Notes: generated by a model from the sequence alone, not told the origin. Shown: positions 9,287 to 19,056, counted from the first letter of the stretch. The stretch is DNA of 64,000 nucleotides from Streptomyces olivochromogenes (GCF_001514115.1 NZ_KQ948457.1:1829-65828); one strand, 5' to 3'. A program made the numbers and translations.

Positions 9287-11329
9287 CTACGGGAACGTCA
9301 GCTTCCAGCTGTTGATGTAGCCGGTGTCCTGCGCGGCCTTGTCCTGAACCCTCAACTTCCAAGTGCCGTTGGCGACTTCGGAGGACGCGTTGACCGTGTA
9401 GGTCTCCTGGACGTTGTCCGCCGAGTCGGAGGAACTGAACGGCTTCAGGGGGTACACCGTGCCGTCCGGGGCCAGCAGATCCACGACCAGGTCGCCGCGC
9501 CAGGTGTGCACGATGTTCACGTCGACCAGAAGGTTCGACGGGGCGTTGCCGGTACGGCCGGTGACCGCGATCGACGACGTCACGGCCGGTCCGTTGTCCG
9601 GAATCGATACGTCGCCGGTGTTCTCGAACGACGTACCGCCACCGCCACCGCCGGGACGCGAGCCGACCTTCACGGCCGCCCAGGCGTTCTGCACCGCCGT
9701 GTACTCGGCGCTCGTGGTGCCGTACAGCTCGCCCGTCGCCGCGAGCGTGCCGGTACGGGCCGCCGCGTAGTTGGTGGTCGAGGTGAACTTGGTGGTGAGC
9801 GCCCGGTACCAGATCTGCAGGGCCTTGTCCCGGCCGATGCCGGTGACCGGAAGGCCGTCGGCGGTCGGCGAGTTGTAGCTGACGCCGTTGATGACCTTGG
9901 CGCCGCTGCCCTCGCTCAGCAGGTAGAAGAAGTGGTTGGCGACACCGGACGAGTAGTGGACGTCGAGACCGCCCACGCTGGAGGACCAGTTGTCCGCCGA
10001 GCCGCCGTCCTTGCTGGGCTTGTCCATGTAGCGCAGCGGGGTGCCGTCGCCGTTGATGTCGATCTTCTCGCCGATGAGGTAGTCACCGGGGTCGGAGGCG
10101 TTGTTGGCGTAGAACTCGACGCCGGTGCCGAAGATGTCCGAGGTCGCCTCGTTCAGACCGCCGGACTCACCGGTGTAGTTGAGACCCGCGGTGTTGGAGG
10201 TGACGCCGTGGCTCATCTCGTGGCCCGCCACGTCGATGGCGGTCAGCGGGTCCGCGTTGCCGGCCCCGTCGCCGTACGTCATGCAGAAGCAGCCGTCGTC
10301 CCAGAACGCGTTGACGTACGCGTTGCCGTAGTGGACCCGGGAGTACGCGCCGACGCCGTTGTTCTTGATGCCGCTGCGCCCGAAGGTGTTCTTGTAGAAG
10401 TCCCAGGTCTCGGCGGCGCCGTAGTGCGCGTCGGCGCCCGCGGTGGCGGCGTTCGACGTGGTGCCGTTGCCCCAGGTGTCGCTGGTCTGGGAGAACAGGG
10501 TGCCGGTGCCGGACGTACCGCGGTTGAGGTTGTACGTCTTGTGGCCGCCGCGCGCGCCGTCGGTGAGCGTGTAGTTGGAGCCCGACTGCGTGGTCGTCAG
10601 CGTCACCTGGCCGCTGTACTGGGTGTTGCCGATACCGGTCTCGATGCCCTGGTACTCGTAGAGCTTCTTGCCGGTGGCCGCGTCGGTGATGACGTGCAGC
10701 TGGTTCGGGGTGCCGTCGTCCTGGAAGCCGCCGACGACCGTCTCGTACGCGAGGGTCGGCGTGCCGTCCGCCGCCCAGATCACCTTGCGGGGCGCCCGGT
10801 CGGCGTCGGTCTTCTTCGAACCGTCGGCCTTGGCGGCGGAGAGGGCCTGCTTCTCCGCCTTCGAGGCGGCGATGGCGGGCGTGAGCGAGGCGACCTTGAG
10901 GGTGGCCCGCGTCGCCTTGATGACCCGCTCGGTCTTCCCTGCCTTGGTGGTGTCGACCACCAGGTCGCCGCCGAGGACCGGGAGTCCCGCGTACGTGCGT
11001 TCGTAGCGGGTGTGGACCGTGCCGTCCGCGTCCTTGATGACGTCGCGGGCGACGAGCTTCTCCTTGGCCCCGAGGCCCAGGTCCTTGGCGGTGGCCGCCT
11101 TGGCGGCGTCCGCGTCGCGTATCAGCTCCGCGCGCTGCGAAGGCGTGAGCGGGGCGGCGAGAGAACCACGGTTGATCTTGCCGAGGGAGGATTTCTGGGG
11201 AGCCGCGCTCGCGGCGCCCGACTGGACGGCCGCGGCCAGCAGGGCGGATACGCCGACGAGGGCGACGGCCGCGACACGGCGCTGGGTGGTGTGGGAGGTG
11301 CGTCTGTGGGAGGAACTGCTGCTCAACAC
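9287..11329 (-). CDS. Secreted M4 zinc metalloprotease with C-terminal P (proprotein-convertase) domain
   Basis: A 680-residue paralogue of the neighbouring M4 protease. The GTG start follows AAGGAG. Signal peptide (RVAAVALVGVSALLAAAV), FTP/PepSY propeptide, then the catalytic domain with HEMSH at 370-374 and GGLNEATSD, and the late catalytic His in DVHYSSGVANHFF. Unlike its neighbour it continues through a Gly-rich linker (GGGGGG near 558) into a beta-rich P/Homo-B domain of about 110 residues (HTWRGDLVVDLLAPDG near its centre). P-domains often help folding or substrate binding and may be removed on maturation. The upstream region has five 10-bp tandem repeats. Probably nutritional or developmental extracellular proteolysis. 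Confidence 0.95.
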   Translation of the reverse strand: MLSSSSSHRRTSHTTQRRVAAVALVGVSALLAAAVQSGAASAAPQKSSLGKINRGSLAAPLTPSQRAELIRDADAAKAATAKDLGLGAKEKLVARDVIKDADGTVHTRYERTYAGLPVLGGDLVVDTTKAGKTERVIKATRATLKVASLTPAIAASKAEKQALSAAKADGSKKTDADRAPRKVIWAADGTPTLAYETVVGGFQDDGTPNQLHVITDAATGKKLYEYQGIETGIGNTQYSGQVTLTTTQSGSNYTLTDGARGGHKTYNLNRGTSGTGTLFSQTSDTWGNGTTSNAATAGADAHYGAAETWDFYKNTFGRSGIKNNGVGAYSRVHYGNAYVNAFWDDGCFCMTYGDGAGNADPLTAIDVAGHEMSHGVTSNTAGLNYTGESGGLNEATSDIFGTGVEFYANNASDPGDYLIGEKIDINGDGTPLRYMDKPSKDGGSADNWSSSVGGLDVHYSSGVANHFFYLLSEGSGAKVINGVSYNSPTADGLPVTGIGRDKALQIWYRALTTKFTSTTNYAAARTGTLAATGELYGTTSAEYTAVQNAWAAVKVGSRPGGGGGGTSFENTGDVSIPDNGPAVTSSIAVTGRTGNAPSNLLVDVNIVHTWRGDLVVDLLAPDGTVYPLKPFSSSDSADNVQETYTVNASSEVANGTWKLRVQDKAAQDTGYINSWKLTFP

Positions 11330-11816
11330 ACTGACTCCTTCTGCGTGGCCACGGTTCGCGCGGCCAGTGGGGATCCGGTCGGGGTGGGTACCCGTCCGGG
11401 CAGAACAGGGCAGAACAGGGCAGAACAGGGCAGAACAGGGCAGAACAGGGTGGAACGCGGAGCCAGTTGCCTGGGGTCCACGGCTGCGACACAGCGACAG
11501 TGCTGTGAGGTTGCTGTGAAGTTGCCGTGGGAAGAGTGGCAGGAGATTTCGCTTTCTGTCAGGACCGCGTCAGGAATTTGGCCGGAATTCGTCCGTTGTC
11601 CGGGTGTTCATGTTCGGCATGCGGACTGTTCGCCGGAGTGTGTCCTGTCGGCGGCGCGGCAAGGCGCGACCACCCTGCCGCACCGCGCCCAGAACGGCCG
11701 GACAAGCCCCGACAGACCCGGCCCTGACCCCGGCTCAGGCCCCCGTCCCGGCCGCGCTCAGGGCTCGGCCCTGGCCCCGCTCAGGCCCCGTCCTGGTCCC
11801 CGCCCAGGGCCCGGCC
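11330..11816. other. Gene-free stretch upstream of the second M4 protease gene
   Basis: About 490 bases without a convincing gene. The part nearest the protease start carries the decamer array. The part near 11700-11815 is low-complexity C/G-rich DNA with repeated GGCTCAGG/CCTGG-like words beyond the ABC exporter stop codon. No clean terminator hairpin was identified. Confidence 0.5.
11401..11450. repeat. Five perfect tandem copies of a 10-bp unit upstream of an M4 protease gene
   Basis: CAGAACAGGG is repeated five times without mismatch. On the coding strand of the protease the unit reads CCCTGTTCTG and the array ends 72 nt before the GTG start. A 10-bp period keeps every copy on the same face of the helix, which would suit cooperative protein binding. 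A slippage-prone simple repeat with no function is the alternative. Confidence 0.95.
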
Positions 11817-13556
11817 CTAGTCCCCGTGCCACGTTCGCCAAAGTGCCGCGTACGCCCCCTCGGCCGCCACCAGTTCGTCATGGGTGCCGAGTTCGGTGAG
11901 CAGTCCGTGCTCCATCACGGCGACCCGGTCCGCGTCGTGCGCGGTGTGCAGCCGGTGCGCGATGGCGATCACGGTGCGCCCCTCCAGTACGGCGGCGAGC
12001 GCACGCTCGGTGTGGCGCGCGGTCGTCGGATCGAGCAGGGCCGTCGCCTCGTCGAGGATGAGGGTGTGCGGGTCGGCCAGCACCACCCGGGCCAGGGCGA
12101 GCTGCTGGGCCCGCGACCCGTCCGTCCGGCGGCCCCCGGCGCCGAGCTCGGTGTCCAGGCCGTCCGGCAGCTCCCGGACCCAGCCGTCGGCACCGACGGC
12201 GGCCAGTGCCCCCCACAACGCCGTGTCGTCGGCGGCGGGTTCGGCGATCAGCAGGTTGTCGCGAACGGTGCCCAGGAACACGTGATGCTCCTGGGTGACG
12301 AGGACGACCTGTCGGCGCAGCTGCTCGGGATCGAGGTCGGCGATCGGTACGCCCCCCACCGTCACCGACCCGGACGGCGGCGCGTCGATGCCCGCGAGCA
12401 GTCGGCTCAGAGTGGTCTTCCCGGCACCGGAGGGCCCGACGACGGCCAGCCGTTCCCCGGGCCGCACGGTCAGGTCGACTCCGCGCAGCACCTCGCCCCC
12501 GCGGTCGTAGGAGTAGCGGACATCCGTCACGTCGATCCGGTCGTCGACCGGGGTGGGCGAGCCCGACGCCACGGCCCGTGGCGCGCGGGCCAGCCCCTCG
12601 ACGCGGGCGAACGAGGCGCCGCTGCTCTGGAGTTGCTCGACCTGCATCAGGATCTGGTCGAGCGGCTCCCCGAGCTGGCGCAGATACAAGGTCGCGGCGA
12701 CCACCGCACCCAGGCTCATCGCCCCCCTCGCGTGCAGGGCACCGCCCACCAGCAGGACGGCGACCACGGGAACGACGTACGACACCTCCACGGCAGGGAA
12801 GAACACGCTGCGCAGGAACAGGGTCCGCATCCGCCTGAGCCGGGACGTCTCCAGCGTCCGACGGCTCGCGGTGATCCGGCCGCGCTGCAGCCCGAACGCC
12901 TCCACCGTACGGGCACCGGACGCGGTGGCCGCGAGGATCTCGGCGACGTCCGAGGTGGCGGTGCCCTCGGCGAGATACGCGGTGCGCGCACGGCGCAGAT
13001 ACCAGCGCAGGGCGAACCAGATCCCGACGAGCCCGAGCACCCCGCAGGCGCCGAGCAGCGGGGCGATGGCAAAGACCGCGCCGAGGATGAACAACGCCTG
13101 GGCGCAGGAGATGACCAGTTCGGGCCCGGCGTCGCGCAGGGTGTTGCCCACCACGGTGACATCGGCGGTGCCGCGCGCGGTCAGGTCACCGGTGCCGGCC
13201 CGCTCCACGACCGAGGCGGGCAGACTCAGCGCCCGCTCCACGAACTGCTCCCGCACCCGGGCCAGCGTCCGCTCCCCGAAGCGGTGCCCCACGTACCGGG
13301 CCCACCGCGCCAGCAGCAACTGCGCCAGCGAGCACACCAGGATGACCGACGCCAGCCGGTCCACGACGTCCACACCGTCCCCGGCCCGTACGTCGTCGAT
13401 GATCCGCCCGAGCAGCCAGGGCCCGACCAGACCGGCCGCGGCGGCCAGCACGTTCAGGCCGAGCACGGCGGCGAAGGCCCGCCCGTCCGCCCGGATCAGC
13501 CGCAGTGCCGCCCGGCGCACCTCGGCGGGTTCGGCGACCGGCAGCTGCGCGCTCAT
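11817..13556 (-). CDS. ABC exporter half-transporter with intact Walker motifs and degenerate signature motif
   Basis: A 579-residue type IV ABC exporter half-transporter: six-helix membrane domain (about 1-310), then the ATPase domain. Walker A is GPSGAGKTT, the Q-loop VLVTQE, Walker B LILDEATALLD and the H-loop IAIAHRL, all intact. The ABC signature, normally LSGGQ, is replaced by DGSRAQQ. The gene overlaps the stop of the upstream half-transporter by 4 nt (ATGA). That partner has an intact LSGGQ but lost Walker motifs, so the two should form an obligate heterodimer with one active ATP site. It is the last gene of a four-gene ABC operon. Substrate unknown. Confidence 0.9.
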   Translation of the reverse strand: MSAQLPVAEPAEVRRAALRLIRADGRAFAAVLGLNVLAAAAGLVGPWLLGRIIDDVRAGDGVDVVDRLASVILVCSLAQLLLARWARYVGHRFGERTLARVREQFVERALSLPASVVERAGTGDLTARGTADVTVVGNTLRDAGPELVISCAQALFILGAVFAIAPLLGACGVLGLVGIWFALRWYLRRARTAYLAEGTATSDVAEILAATASGARTVEAFGLQRGRITASRRTLETSRLRRMRTLFLRSVFFPAVEVSYVVPVVAVLLVGGALHARGAMSLGAVVAATLYLRQLGEPLDQILMQVEQLQSSGASFARVEGLARAPRAVASGSPTPVDDRIDVTDVRYSYDRGGEVLRGVDLTVRPGERLAVVGPSGAGKTTLSRLLAGIDAPPSGSVTVGGVPIADLDPEQLRRQVVLVTQEHHVFLGTVRDNLLIAEPAADDTALWGALAAVGADGWVRELPDGLDTELGAGGRRTDGSRAQQLALARVVLADPHTLILDEATALLDPTTARHTERALAAVLEGRTVIAIAHRLHTAHDADRVAVMEHGLLTELGTHDELVAAEGAYAALWRTWHGD

Positions 13557-15262
13557 CGCAGGACCTCTTCCGTGTCGCGGGCCACCAGTGCCCGGTACCC
13601 CGGCTCCCCGTCGAGGAGTTCGTGATGGCTGCCGCTCGCCGCGACCTTGCCGTCGACCAGGAAGTGCACGGTGTCCACCTGGTCGAGCATCAGCGGCGAG
13701 GTGCTGGTGACGACGGTCGTACGGCCCGAGCGTGCGGCCCGCAGCCGGGCAGCCACGGCCGCCTCGGTGTGCGCGTCGAGCGCCGAGGTGGGTTCGACGG
13801 CGAGCAGTACCTCGGGGTCGGCGAGCAGCGCCCGCACCAGGCGTACGCGCTGTCGCTGGCCGCCGGAGAGGTTGCGGCCCTGGGCGGCGACGTCCGAGTC
13901 GAGACCGTCGGGGAGACCGAGCACGATGTCGTCCGCCGCCGCCGCGCGCACCGCCCGGGCGATCGTCTCCTCGTCGTGCTCCCGGCGGCCGCAGACCAGC
14001 TCGCGCAGGGTGCCCGCGAACAGGTCGGCCTCGTTGTCCGCGACCAGGATCCGCTCGCGCACCTGCGCCAGGGCGATCTCGTCGAGCCGTACGCCACCCC
14101 ACGTGACCGCCGACTCCGCGTACCGGCCGAGGCGGTCGACGACGGCCTCGGACTCCACGGGATCCGCTCCGACCAGCGCGGTGAGCCGCTCCGGCAGCAC
14201 CCGTACCCCGGAGTCCGGATCGTGCAGCACCGCCGGGGAGGCGGGCGCGTCCCGGGCGTCGGGGTGGTCGGCGACGGGCTCCAGGGACAGGAACCGTACG
14301 ACACGCCGGGCGGCGACGACGGCCCGGCTGAGCTGGTAGCCGCTCTCGATGAAGAAGTACACCGGCGCCACGAGGACCGCGGCATAGCCGTACACCGACA
14401 CCAACTGGCCGATGGTGATCTCCCCCTGGGCCGCCAGCCGGGCCGCGAGCCAGGTCACGACGGCGAGGAAGAGGGTCGGCAGTCCCGTGCCCAGCGCCTG
14501 GATCCAGCTGGTGGCCGCCCCGACCCGGTACCCCTGCGCCCGCAGCTCCTGCGAGTCGCGGCGGAAGGAGTCCGCGAACAGCCCCTTGCCACCCAGGCCG
14601 TTGAGGACGCGCAGGCCGCCCGCGAGGTCGCCGATCCGCGCGGTCAGCACGCCCTGCCGCTCGCGGTACTCGGTCTCCGCGCCCTGCAGCCGACCCATCA
14701 GCGGGCCGACGAGCCCGGCGGTCAGCGGCACCCCGAGGAGTATCACCACCGAGAGCTGGAGCGAGACCGACATCAGCAGCGCGGCCACCACGCCGTAGGT
14801 GACGATCGCGGCGATGCCGGGACCGACGACGGTCAGCGACTGGCTGATCGTCTGGACGTCACCGACGCCGATCGTGACGACCTCCCCGGCGCCGACCTGG
14901 CGGCCCAGCGCGGCACCCAGCCGCGCCGACTGCCCCACCACGACCTTGACCGTACGGAAGTTGGCGTCCATCCGGACCTTGGTCATGGTGCGATGCCGCA
15001 GGATGCCCAGCCACGCGTTGAACACGCCGATGCCCAGCACGGCGGCCGTCCAGCCGAACAGCGCGCCCCGGTCGCCCGGCTCCAGGCCGTCGTCGATCGC
15101 ACGGGCCAGCAGATACGGCGGCAGCGCCAGGAGCGTCATCCACACCGTGGCGAGCAGCGCGCCCGCCGCGCTGCGCCCCGACTGCCGGGTGACCAGCCAC
15201 CACAGATACCGCCACCCGCCCCGACAGTCGGGCGTCCCCGGGTCCTCGTGAGCGTCGATCAT
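13553..15262 (-). CDS. ABC exporter half-transporter with intact LSGGQ but no Walker A motif
   Basis: A 569-residue half-transporter with a six-helix membrane domain (about 20-320) and an ATPase-like domain. Where Walker A should stand the sequence reads TALVGADPVESEAVV, without the GKS/T lysine. Walker B reads LLAVEPTSALD, with the usual Asp replaced by Val. The signature LSGGQRQR and the D-loop SALD are intact. With the overlapping downstream partner, which shows the opposite defects, it can build one composite ATP site from the partner's Walker motifs and its own signature. The gap to the upstream ABC gene is 60 nt, so the four genes probably form one operon. Substrate unknown. Confidence 0.9.
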   Translation of the reverse strand: MIDAHEDPGTPDCRGGWRYLWWLVTRQSGRSAAGALLATVWMTLLALPPYLLARAIDDGLEPGDRGALFGWTAAVLGIGVFNAWLGILRHRTMTKVRMDANFRTVKVVVGQSARLGAALGRQVGAGEVVTIGVGDVQTISQSLTVVGPGIAAIVTYGVVAALLMSVSLQLSVVILLGVPLTAGLVGPLMGRLQGAETEYRERQGVLTARIGDLAGGLRVLNGLGGKGLFADSFRRDSQELRAQGYRVGAATSWIQALGTGLPTLFLAVVTWLAARLAAQGEITIGQLVSVYGYAAVLVAPVYFFIESGYQLSRAVVAARRVVRFLSLEPVADHPDARDAPASPAVLHDPDSGVRVLPERLTALVGADPVESEAVVDRLGRYAESAVTWGGVRLDEIALAQVRERILVADNEADLFAGTLRELVCGRREHDEETIARAVRAAAADDIVLGLPDGLDSDVAAQGRNLSGGQRQRVRLVRALLADPEVLLAVEPTSALDAHTEAAVAARLRAARSGRTTVVTSTSPLMLDQVDTVHFLVDGKVAASGSHHELLDGEPGYRALVARDTEEVLR

Positions 15263-15322
15263 CCAGCCCTCATGCCTTTCACTTGCCGTGTGCCGTCCGC
15301 CGTACGAGTCGCTCGCCGTCCG

Positions 15323-17254
15323 CTACACGAGACTGTCGCGCCACGCCTGGTGCAGGTCCGCGAATCTGCCGGTGGACGCGACGAGTTCGGCCGGACTGCC
15401 GTCCTCGACCACCCGCCCGTGCTCCATCACCAGCACCCGGTCGGCGATCTCCACCGTGGACAGGCGGTGGGCGATGACCACCGCCGTGCGACCGCGCAGG
15501 ACCGTCGACATGGCGCGCTGCACCGCCCGTTCACCCGGGATGTCGAGGGAGCTGGTGGCCTCGTCGAGGATGAGGACGGCCGGGTCGGCGAGCAGGGCCC
15601 GTGCGAAGGCGACGAGTTGGCGCTGCCCGGCGGAGATACGGCCACCCCGTTTGCGTACGTCCGTGTCGTAGCCCTCGGGCAGCGCGCTGATGAAGTCGTG
15701 GGCGCCGATCGCCTTGGCGGCCCGCTCGATCTCCTCGCGGCTCGCGTCGGAGCGGCCGATGGCGATGTTCTCGGCGACCGTGCCGGAGAACAGGAAGGCC
15801 TCCTGGGTCACCATCACCACCCCGCGCCGCAGCTCGGGCACGGACAGCTCGCGCAGGTCGACGCCGTCGAGCAGGACCCGGCCGTCCGTGGGGTCGTAGA
15901 AGCGGGCCAGCAGCTTGGCGAGCGTCGACTTGCCCGCGCCCGTCGAGCCGACCACGGCCACCGTCTGCCCGGCGGGGAGCGTGAGCGAGAAGGTGGGCAG
16001 CACCTCGCCGCCGGTGCGGTAGGCGAAGCGGACGTCCTCGAAGACGACCTCGCGGCCCGGCTGCGCGGAGGCGAGCGCGGGCAGCCGCCTCGGTTCGGCC
16101 GGCTCGGGCACGGACGGCGTCTGGGCCAGCAGGCCCGCGATCTTCTCCAGCGAGGCCGCCGCGGACTGGTAGGCGTTGAGGAACATGCCCAGCCGGTCGA
16201 TCGGGTCGTACAGGCGGCGTAGATACAGCACCGAGGCGGCCAGCACGCCCAGCGCCAGCGAACCCCCGGCCACCCGGTACGCGCCCCACAGCACGATCCC
16301 CGCGACCGCCGTGTTGGCGACCAGCCGGGAGCCGACGACATAGCGGGCCATCTCCAGCAGGGCGTCGCCGTTGGTGCGCTCGTGGCGCTTGTTGAGCACC
16401 CGGAACTCGGCGTCGTTGGCGTCCTCGCGGCGGAACGCGCGCACCGGCCGGATCCCGTTCATCGTCTCCGCGAACTTCACGATGACGGCGGCGATGGCGG
16501 TCGAGCGCAGGCGGTAGATACGGCCCGCGCGGCGCCGGTACTGCCGTACGAGGAGATAGAGCGGCACGAAGGACGCCACCGCCACCGCGCCCAGGCCCAG
16601 GTCCAGCCAGAGCAGCATCGCCGAGATGTAGACGAAGGACAGGATCACCGTGATGAGCTCCTGCAGGCCCTCGCTGAGCAGTTCACGCAGCGACTCGACG
16701 TCCGTCGTGGAGCGGGAGATCAGCCGGCCCGAGGTGTAGCGCTCGTGGAAGTCGATGCTGAGCGCCTGCGCGTGGCGGAAGATCCGGCCGCGCAGGTCGA
16801 GCAGCACGTCCTGGTTGACGCGGGCGGACGCCTGGGTGAAGGCGTACTGGAGCCCGCCGGCGGCCAGTGCGCACAGCAGATAGCCGACCCCCACCGCGAT
16901 CAGCGGGCCGTGGTCGTGCGCGCGGAACGCCGGTACGGCACGGTCGATGGCGTACGCGACGATCAGCGGGCCCGCCTGGATCGCGGCCTGCTGGAGCAGG
17001 AGCAGCACCATCGTCACCACCACACGGGCCCTGAGCGGGGTGAGGAGGGAACGCAGGAGCGCGGCGGTGGCGCCCGGGGGAGTGGGCAGGGCGTCGCGGT
17101 CGAAGGGGTCCTGGTGCGTGTGGGACTCCTGCGCGTCCGTACCGTCCTTGCCGGGCACCCCGCCGTCGGGTTGCGTACCCGCTTTCCTGCCCGCTTTCCT
17201 GCCCGGTTCCCGGTCCGGCTCCTTGTTCGGCGCGGTCGTCGTGGGCGCCGTCAT
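15323..17254 (-). CDS. ABC exporter half-transporter (catalytic-type partner of an asymmetric pair)
   Basis: A 643-residue half-transporter. A charged, low-complexity N-terminal extension of about 60 residues (repeats such as GRKAGRKAG) precedes the membrane domain. The ATPase domain has Walker A GSTGAGKST, Q-loop VMVTQE, signature ISAGQ (LSGGQ varied), Walker B LILDEATSSLD with catalytic Glu, and H-loop IAHRLS. It overlaps the upstream gene by 4 nt (ATGA). That gene lacks the catalytic Glu but has a perfect LSGGQ, so the pair should form a heterodimeric multidrug-type exporter with one consensus and one degenerate site. Substrate is not evident from the sequence. Confidence 0.92.
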   Translation of the reverse strand: MTAPTTTAPNKEPDREPGRKAGRKAGTQPDGGVPGKDGTDAQESHTHQDPFDRDALPTPPGATAALLRSLLTPLRARVVVTMVLLLLQQAAIQAGPLIVAYAIDRAVPAFRAHDHGPLIAVGVGYLLCALAAGGLQYAFTQASARVNQDVLLDLRGRIFRHAQALSIDFHERYTSGRLISRSTTDVESLRELLSEGLQELITVILSFVYISAMLLWLDLGLGAVAVASFVPLYLLVRQYRRRAGRIYRLRSTAIAAVIVKFAETMNGIRPVRAFRREDANDAEFRVLNKRHERTNGDALLEMARYVVGSRLVANTAVAGIVLWGAYRVAGGSLALGVLAASVLYLRRLYDPIDRLGMFLNAYQSAAASLEKIAGLLAQTPSVPEPAEPRRLPALASAQPGREVVFEDVRFAYRTGGEVLPTFSLTLPAGQTVAVVGSTGAGKSTLAKLLARFYDPTDGRVLLDGVDLRELSVPELRRGVVMVTQEAFLFSGTVAENIAIGRSDASREEIERAAKAIGAHDFISALPEGYDTDVRKRGGRISAGQRQLVAFARALLADPAVLILDEATSSLDIPGERAVQRAMSTVLRGRTAVVIAHRLSTVEIADRVLVMEHGRVVEDGSPAELVASTGRFADLHQAWRDSLV

Positions 17255-19056
17255 CGGTCGGCCTCCTCGTCACCTGACATCAGATGGGCGTACTCGGCGT
17301 TGCTGCGCAGCAGTTCGTGGTGGGTGCCGACCGCGGTGATACGGCCGCCGGAGAGCAGGGCGACGCGGTCGGCGAGCAGGACCGTGGACGGGCGGTGCGC
17401 CACGATCAGCGCGGTCGTCTCCGCCAGTACGCGGCGCAGCGCGGCCTCGACCGCGGCCTCCGTGTGGACGTCCAGCGCCGACAGGGGGTCGTCGAGGACG
17501 AGGAAGCCGGGGCGGCCGACGACGGCCCGCGCGAGGGCGAGACGCTGGCGCTGGCCGCCGGACAGGCTCAGGCCCTGCTCGCCGACCTGGGTCCGCGTGC
17601 CCTGCGGGAGCGCGTGCGCGAAGTCGGCCTGGGCGACGGCGAGGGCACGGTCCAGGTCCGCTTCGCCGGCGGTGTCCGGGGCGCCCATGAGCACGTTCTC
17701 CCCGACGCCGGCCGAGAAGAGGGTGGGCTCCTCGAAGGCCACGGCCACGCGCGCGCGAAGTTCCTCGCGGGGCATCGCCGTGATGTCCTCGCCGTCCAGT
17801 GTGATCCGCCCGGCCGTCACCTCGTGCAGCCGTGGGACGAGGGCGGTGAGGGTGGTCTTCCCGGTGCCGGTCGCGCCGACCAGGGCCATCGACTCACCCG
17901 GACGGATGTGCAGATCGATGCGGTCGAGGACGGGGGGCGCGTCCGCCGGGGCGTCGGGATAGCGGAACCGGACGCCGTGGAAGCGGAGTCCGCCCTCGCC
18001 CTTCCCGCCGGCGACCGCGGACGAACCGTTGGCGGTCGCGGATGGCCCGGTGGACTCCGGCTGCTCGTCCATCACCTCGAAGTACCGCTCCGTCGCCGTC
18101 GCCGCCTCCTGGCTCATCGCGAGGAGGAAGCCGATGGACTCGACGGGCCAGCGCAGCGCCAGCGCCGTGGACAGGAACGCCACCAGCGTGCCGGCGGACA
18201 GTCGGCCGTCGGCGACCTGGACCGTGCCGAGCACGAGGGCGGCGCCGATGGCGAGTTCGGGGAGGGTGACGATGACCGCCAGGATGGCGGCGAGGAGGCG
18301 GGCCTTGGCCAGCTCCGTGCCGCGCAGGGTGCGGGACAGCTCGCGGAAGGCGAGGGCCTGGCTGCGGTGGCGCCCGAAGCCCTTGATGATGCGGATGCCG
18401 AGCACGCTCTCCTCGACGACCGTCGTCAGATCGCCCACCTGGTCCTGGGCCCGCCGCGCCACCAGCGAGTAGTGCCGCTCGAAGAGCCAGCAGACCGCCA
18501 TCAGAGGTGCCGCGGGAGCGAGCAGCACCAGGCCGAGGGTCCACTCCTGGGCCAGCATGATCATGACGCCGATGAGGATCGTCACGGAGTTGACCAGCAG
18601 GAACGTCAGGGGGAAGGCGAGGAACTGGCGCACCAGCATCAGGTCCGTGGTGCCCCGGGACAGCAGCTGACCGGAGGCCCAGCGGTCGTGGAAGGCGACC
18701 GGGAGCCGTTGCAGATGCCGGTACAGATCCGCCCGCATGTCGGCCTCGACCCCCGACAGGGGCCGCGCCACCAGCCACCGCCGCAGCCCGAACAGCACCG
18801 CCTCCGCGACACCGAGCAGCAGCAGATACAGCGCGCCGAGCCAGATGCCCGCCACGTCGCGCTCGGCCACCGGACCGTCCACCATCCACTTCAGGACGAG
18901 CGGGAACACCAGCCCCGTACAGGAGGCGAGGACCGCGACGAAGGCGGCACTGAACAGCCGCGTGCGCACCGGCCGCACGTACGGCCACAGGCGCAGCAGG
19001 CTGCGTACGGTCGAATGGTCGGCTCGGCCCGGGGTCACCGCATCTGGAGTGGACAT
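17251..19056 (-). CDS. ABC exporter half-transporter with degenerate catalytic residues
   Basis: A 601-residue half-transporter with a six-helix membrane domain (about 20-315) and an ATPase domain. Walker A GATGTGKTT and signature LSGGQRQR are intact. The Walker B end is FLVLDDPLSALD, where the catalytic Glu is Asp, and the Q-loop reads VAFEEP, with Glu for Gln. These are the typical changes of the non-catalytic site in heterodimeric exporters such as TM287/288 and BmrCD. It is the first gene of the four-gene minus-strand operon and overlaps the next half-transporter by 4 nt. It is divergent from the ABC-2 system at 19249. Exported substrate unknown. Confidence 0.92.
   Translation of the reverse strand: MSTPDAVTPGRADHSTVRSLLRLWPYVRPVRTRLFSAAFVAVLASCTGLVFPLVLKWMVDGPVAERDVAGIWLGALYLLLLGVAEAVLFGLRRWLVARPLSGVEADMRADLYRHLQRLPVAFHDRWASGQLLSRGTTDLMLVRQFLAFPLTFLLVNSVTILIGVMIMLAQEWTLGLVLLAPAAPLMAVCWLFERHYSLVARRAQDQVGDLTTVVEESVLGIRIIKGFGRHRSQALAFRELSRTLRGTELAKARLLAAILAVIVTLPELAIGAALVLGTVQVADGRLSAGTLVAFLSTALALRWPVESIGFLLAMSQEAATATERYFEVMDEQPESTGPSATANGSSAVAGGKGEGGLRFHGVRFRYPDAPADAPPVLDRIDLHIRPGESMALVGATGTGKTTLTALVPRLHEVTAGRITLDGEDITAMPREELRARVAVAFEEPTLFSAGVGENVLMGAPDTAGEADLDRALAVAQADFAHALPQGTRTQVGEQGLSLSGGQRQRLALARAVVGRPGFLVLDDPLSALDVHTEAAVEAALRRVLAETTALIVAHRPSTVLLADRVALLSGGRITAVGTHHELLRSNAEYAHLMSGDEEADR

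Noticed and set aside
11401..11450. CRISPR array
   Set aside because: The units are 10 bp and directly adjacent, with no spacers and no cas genes.
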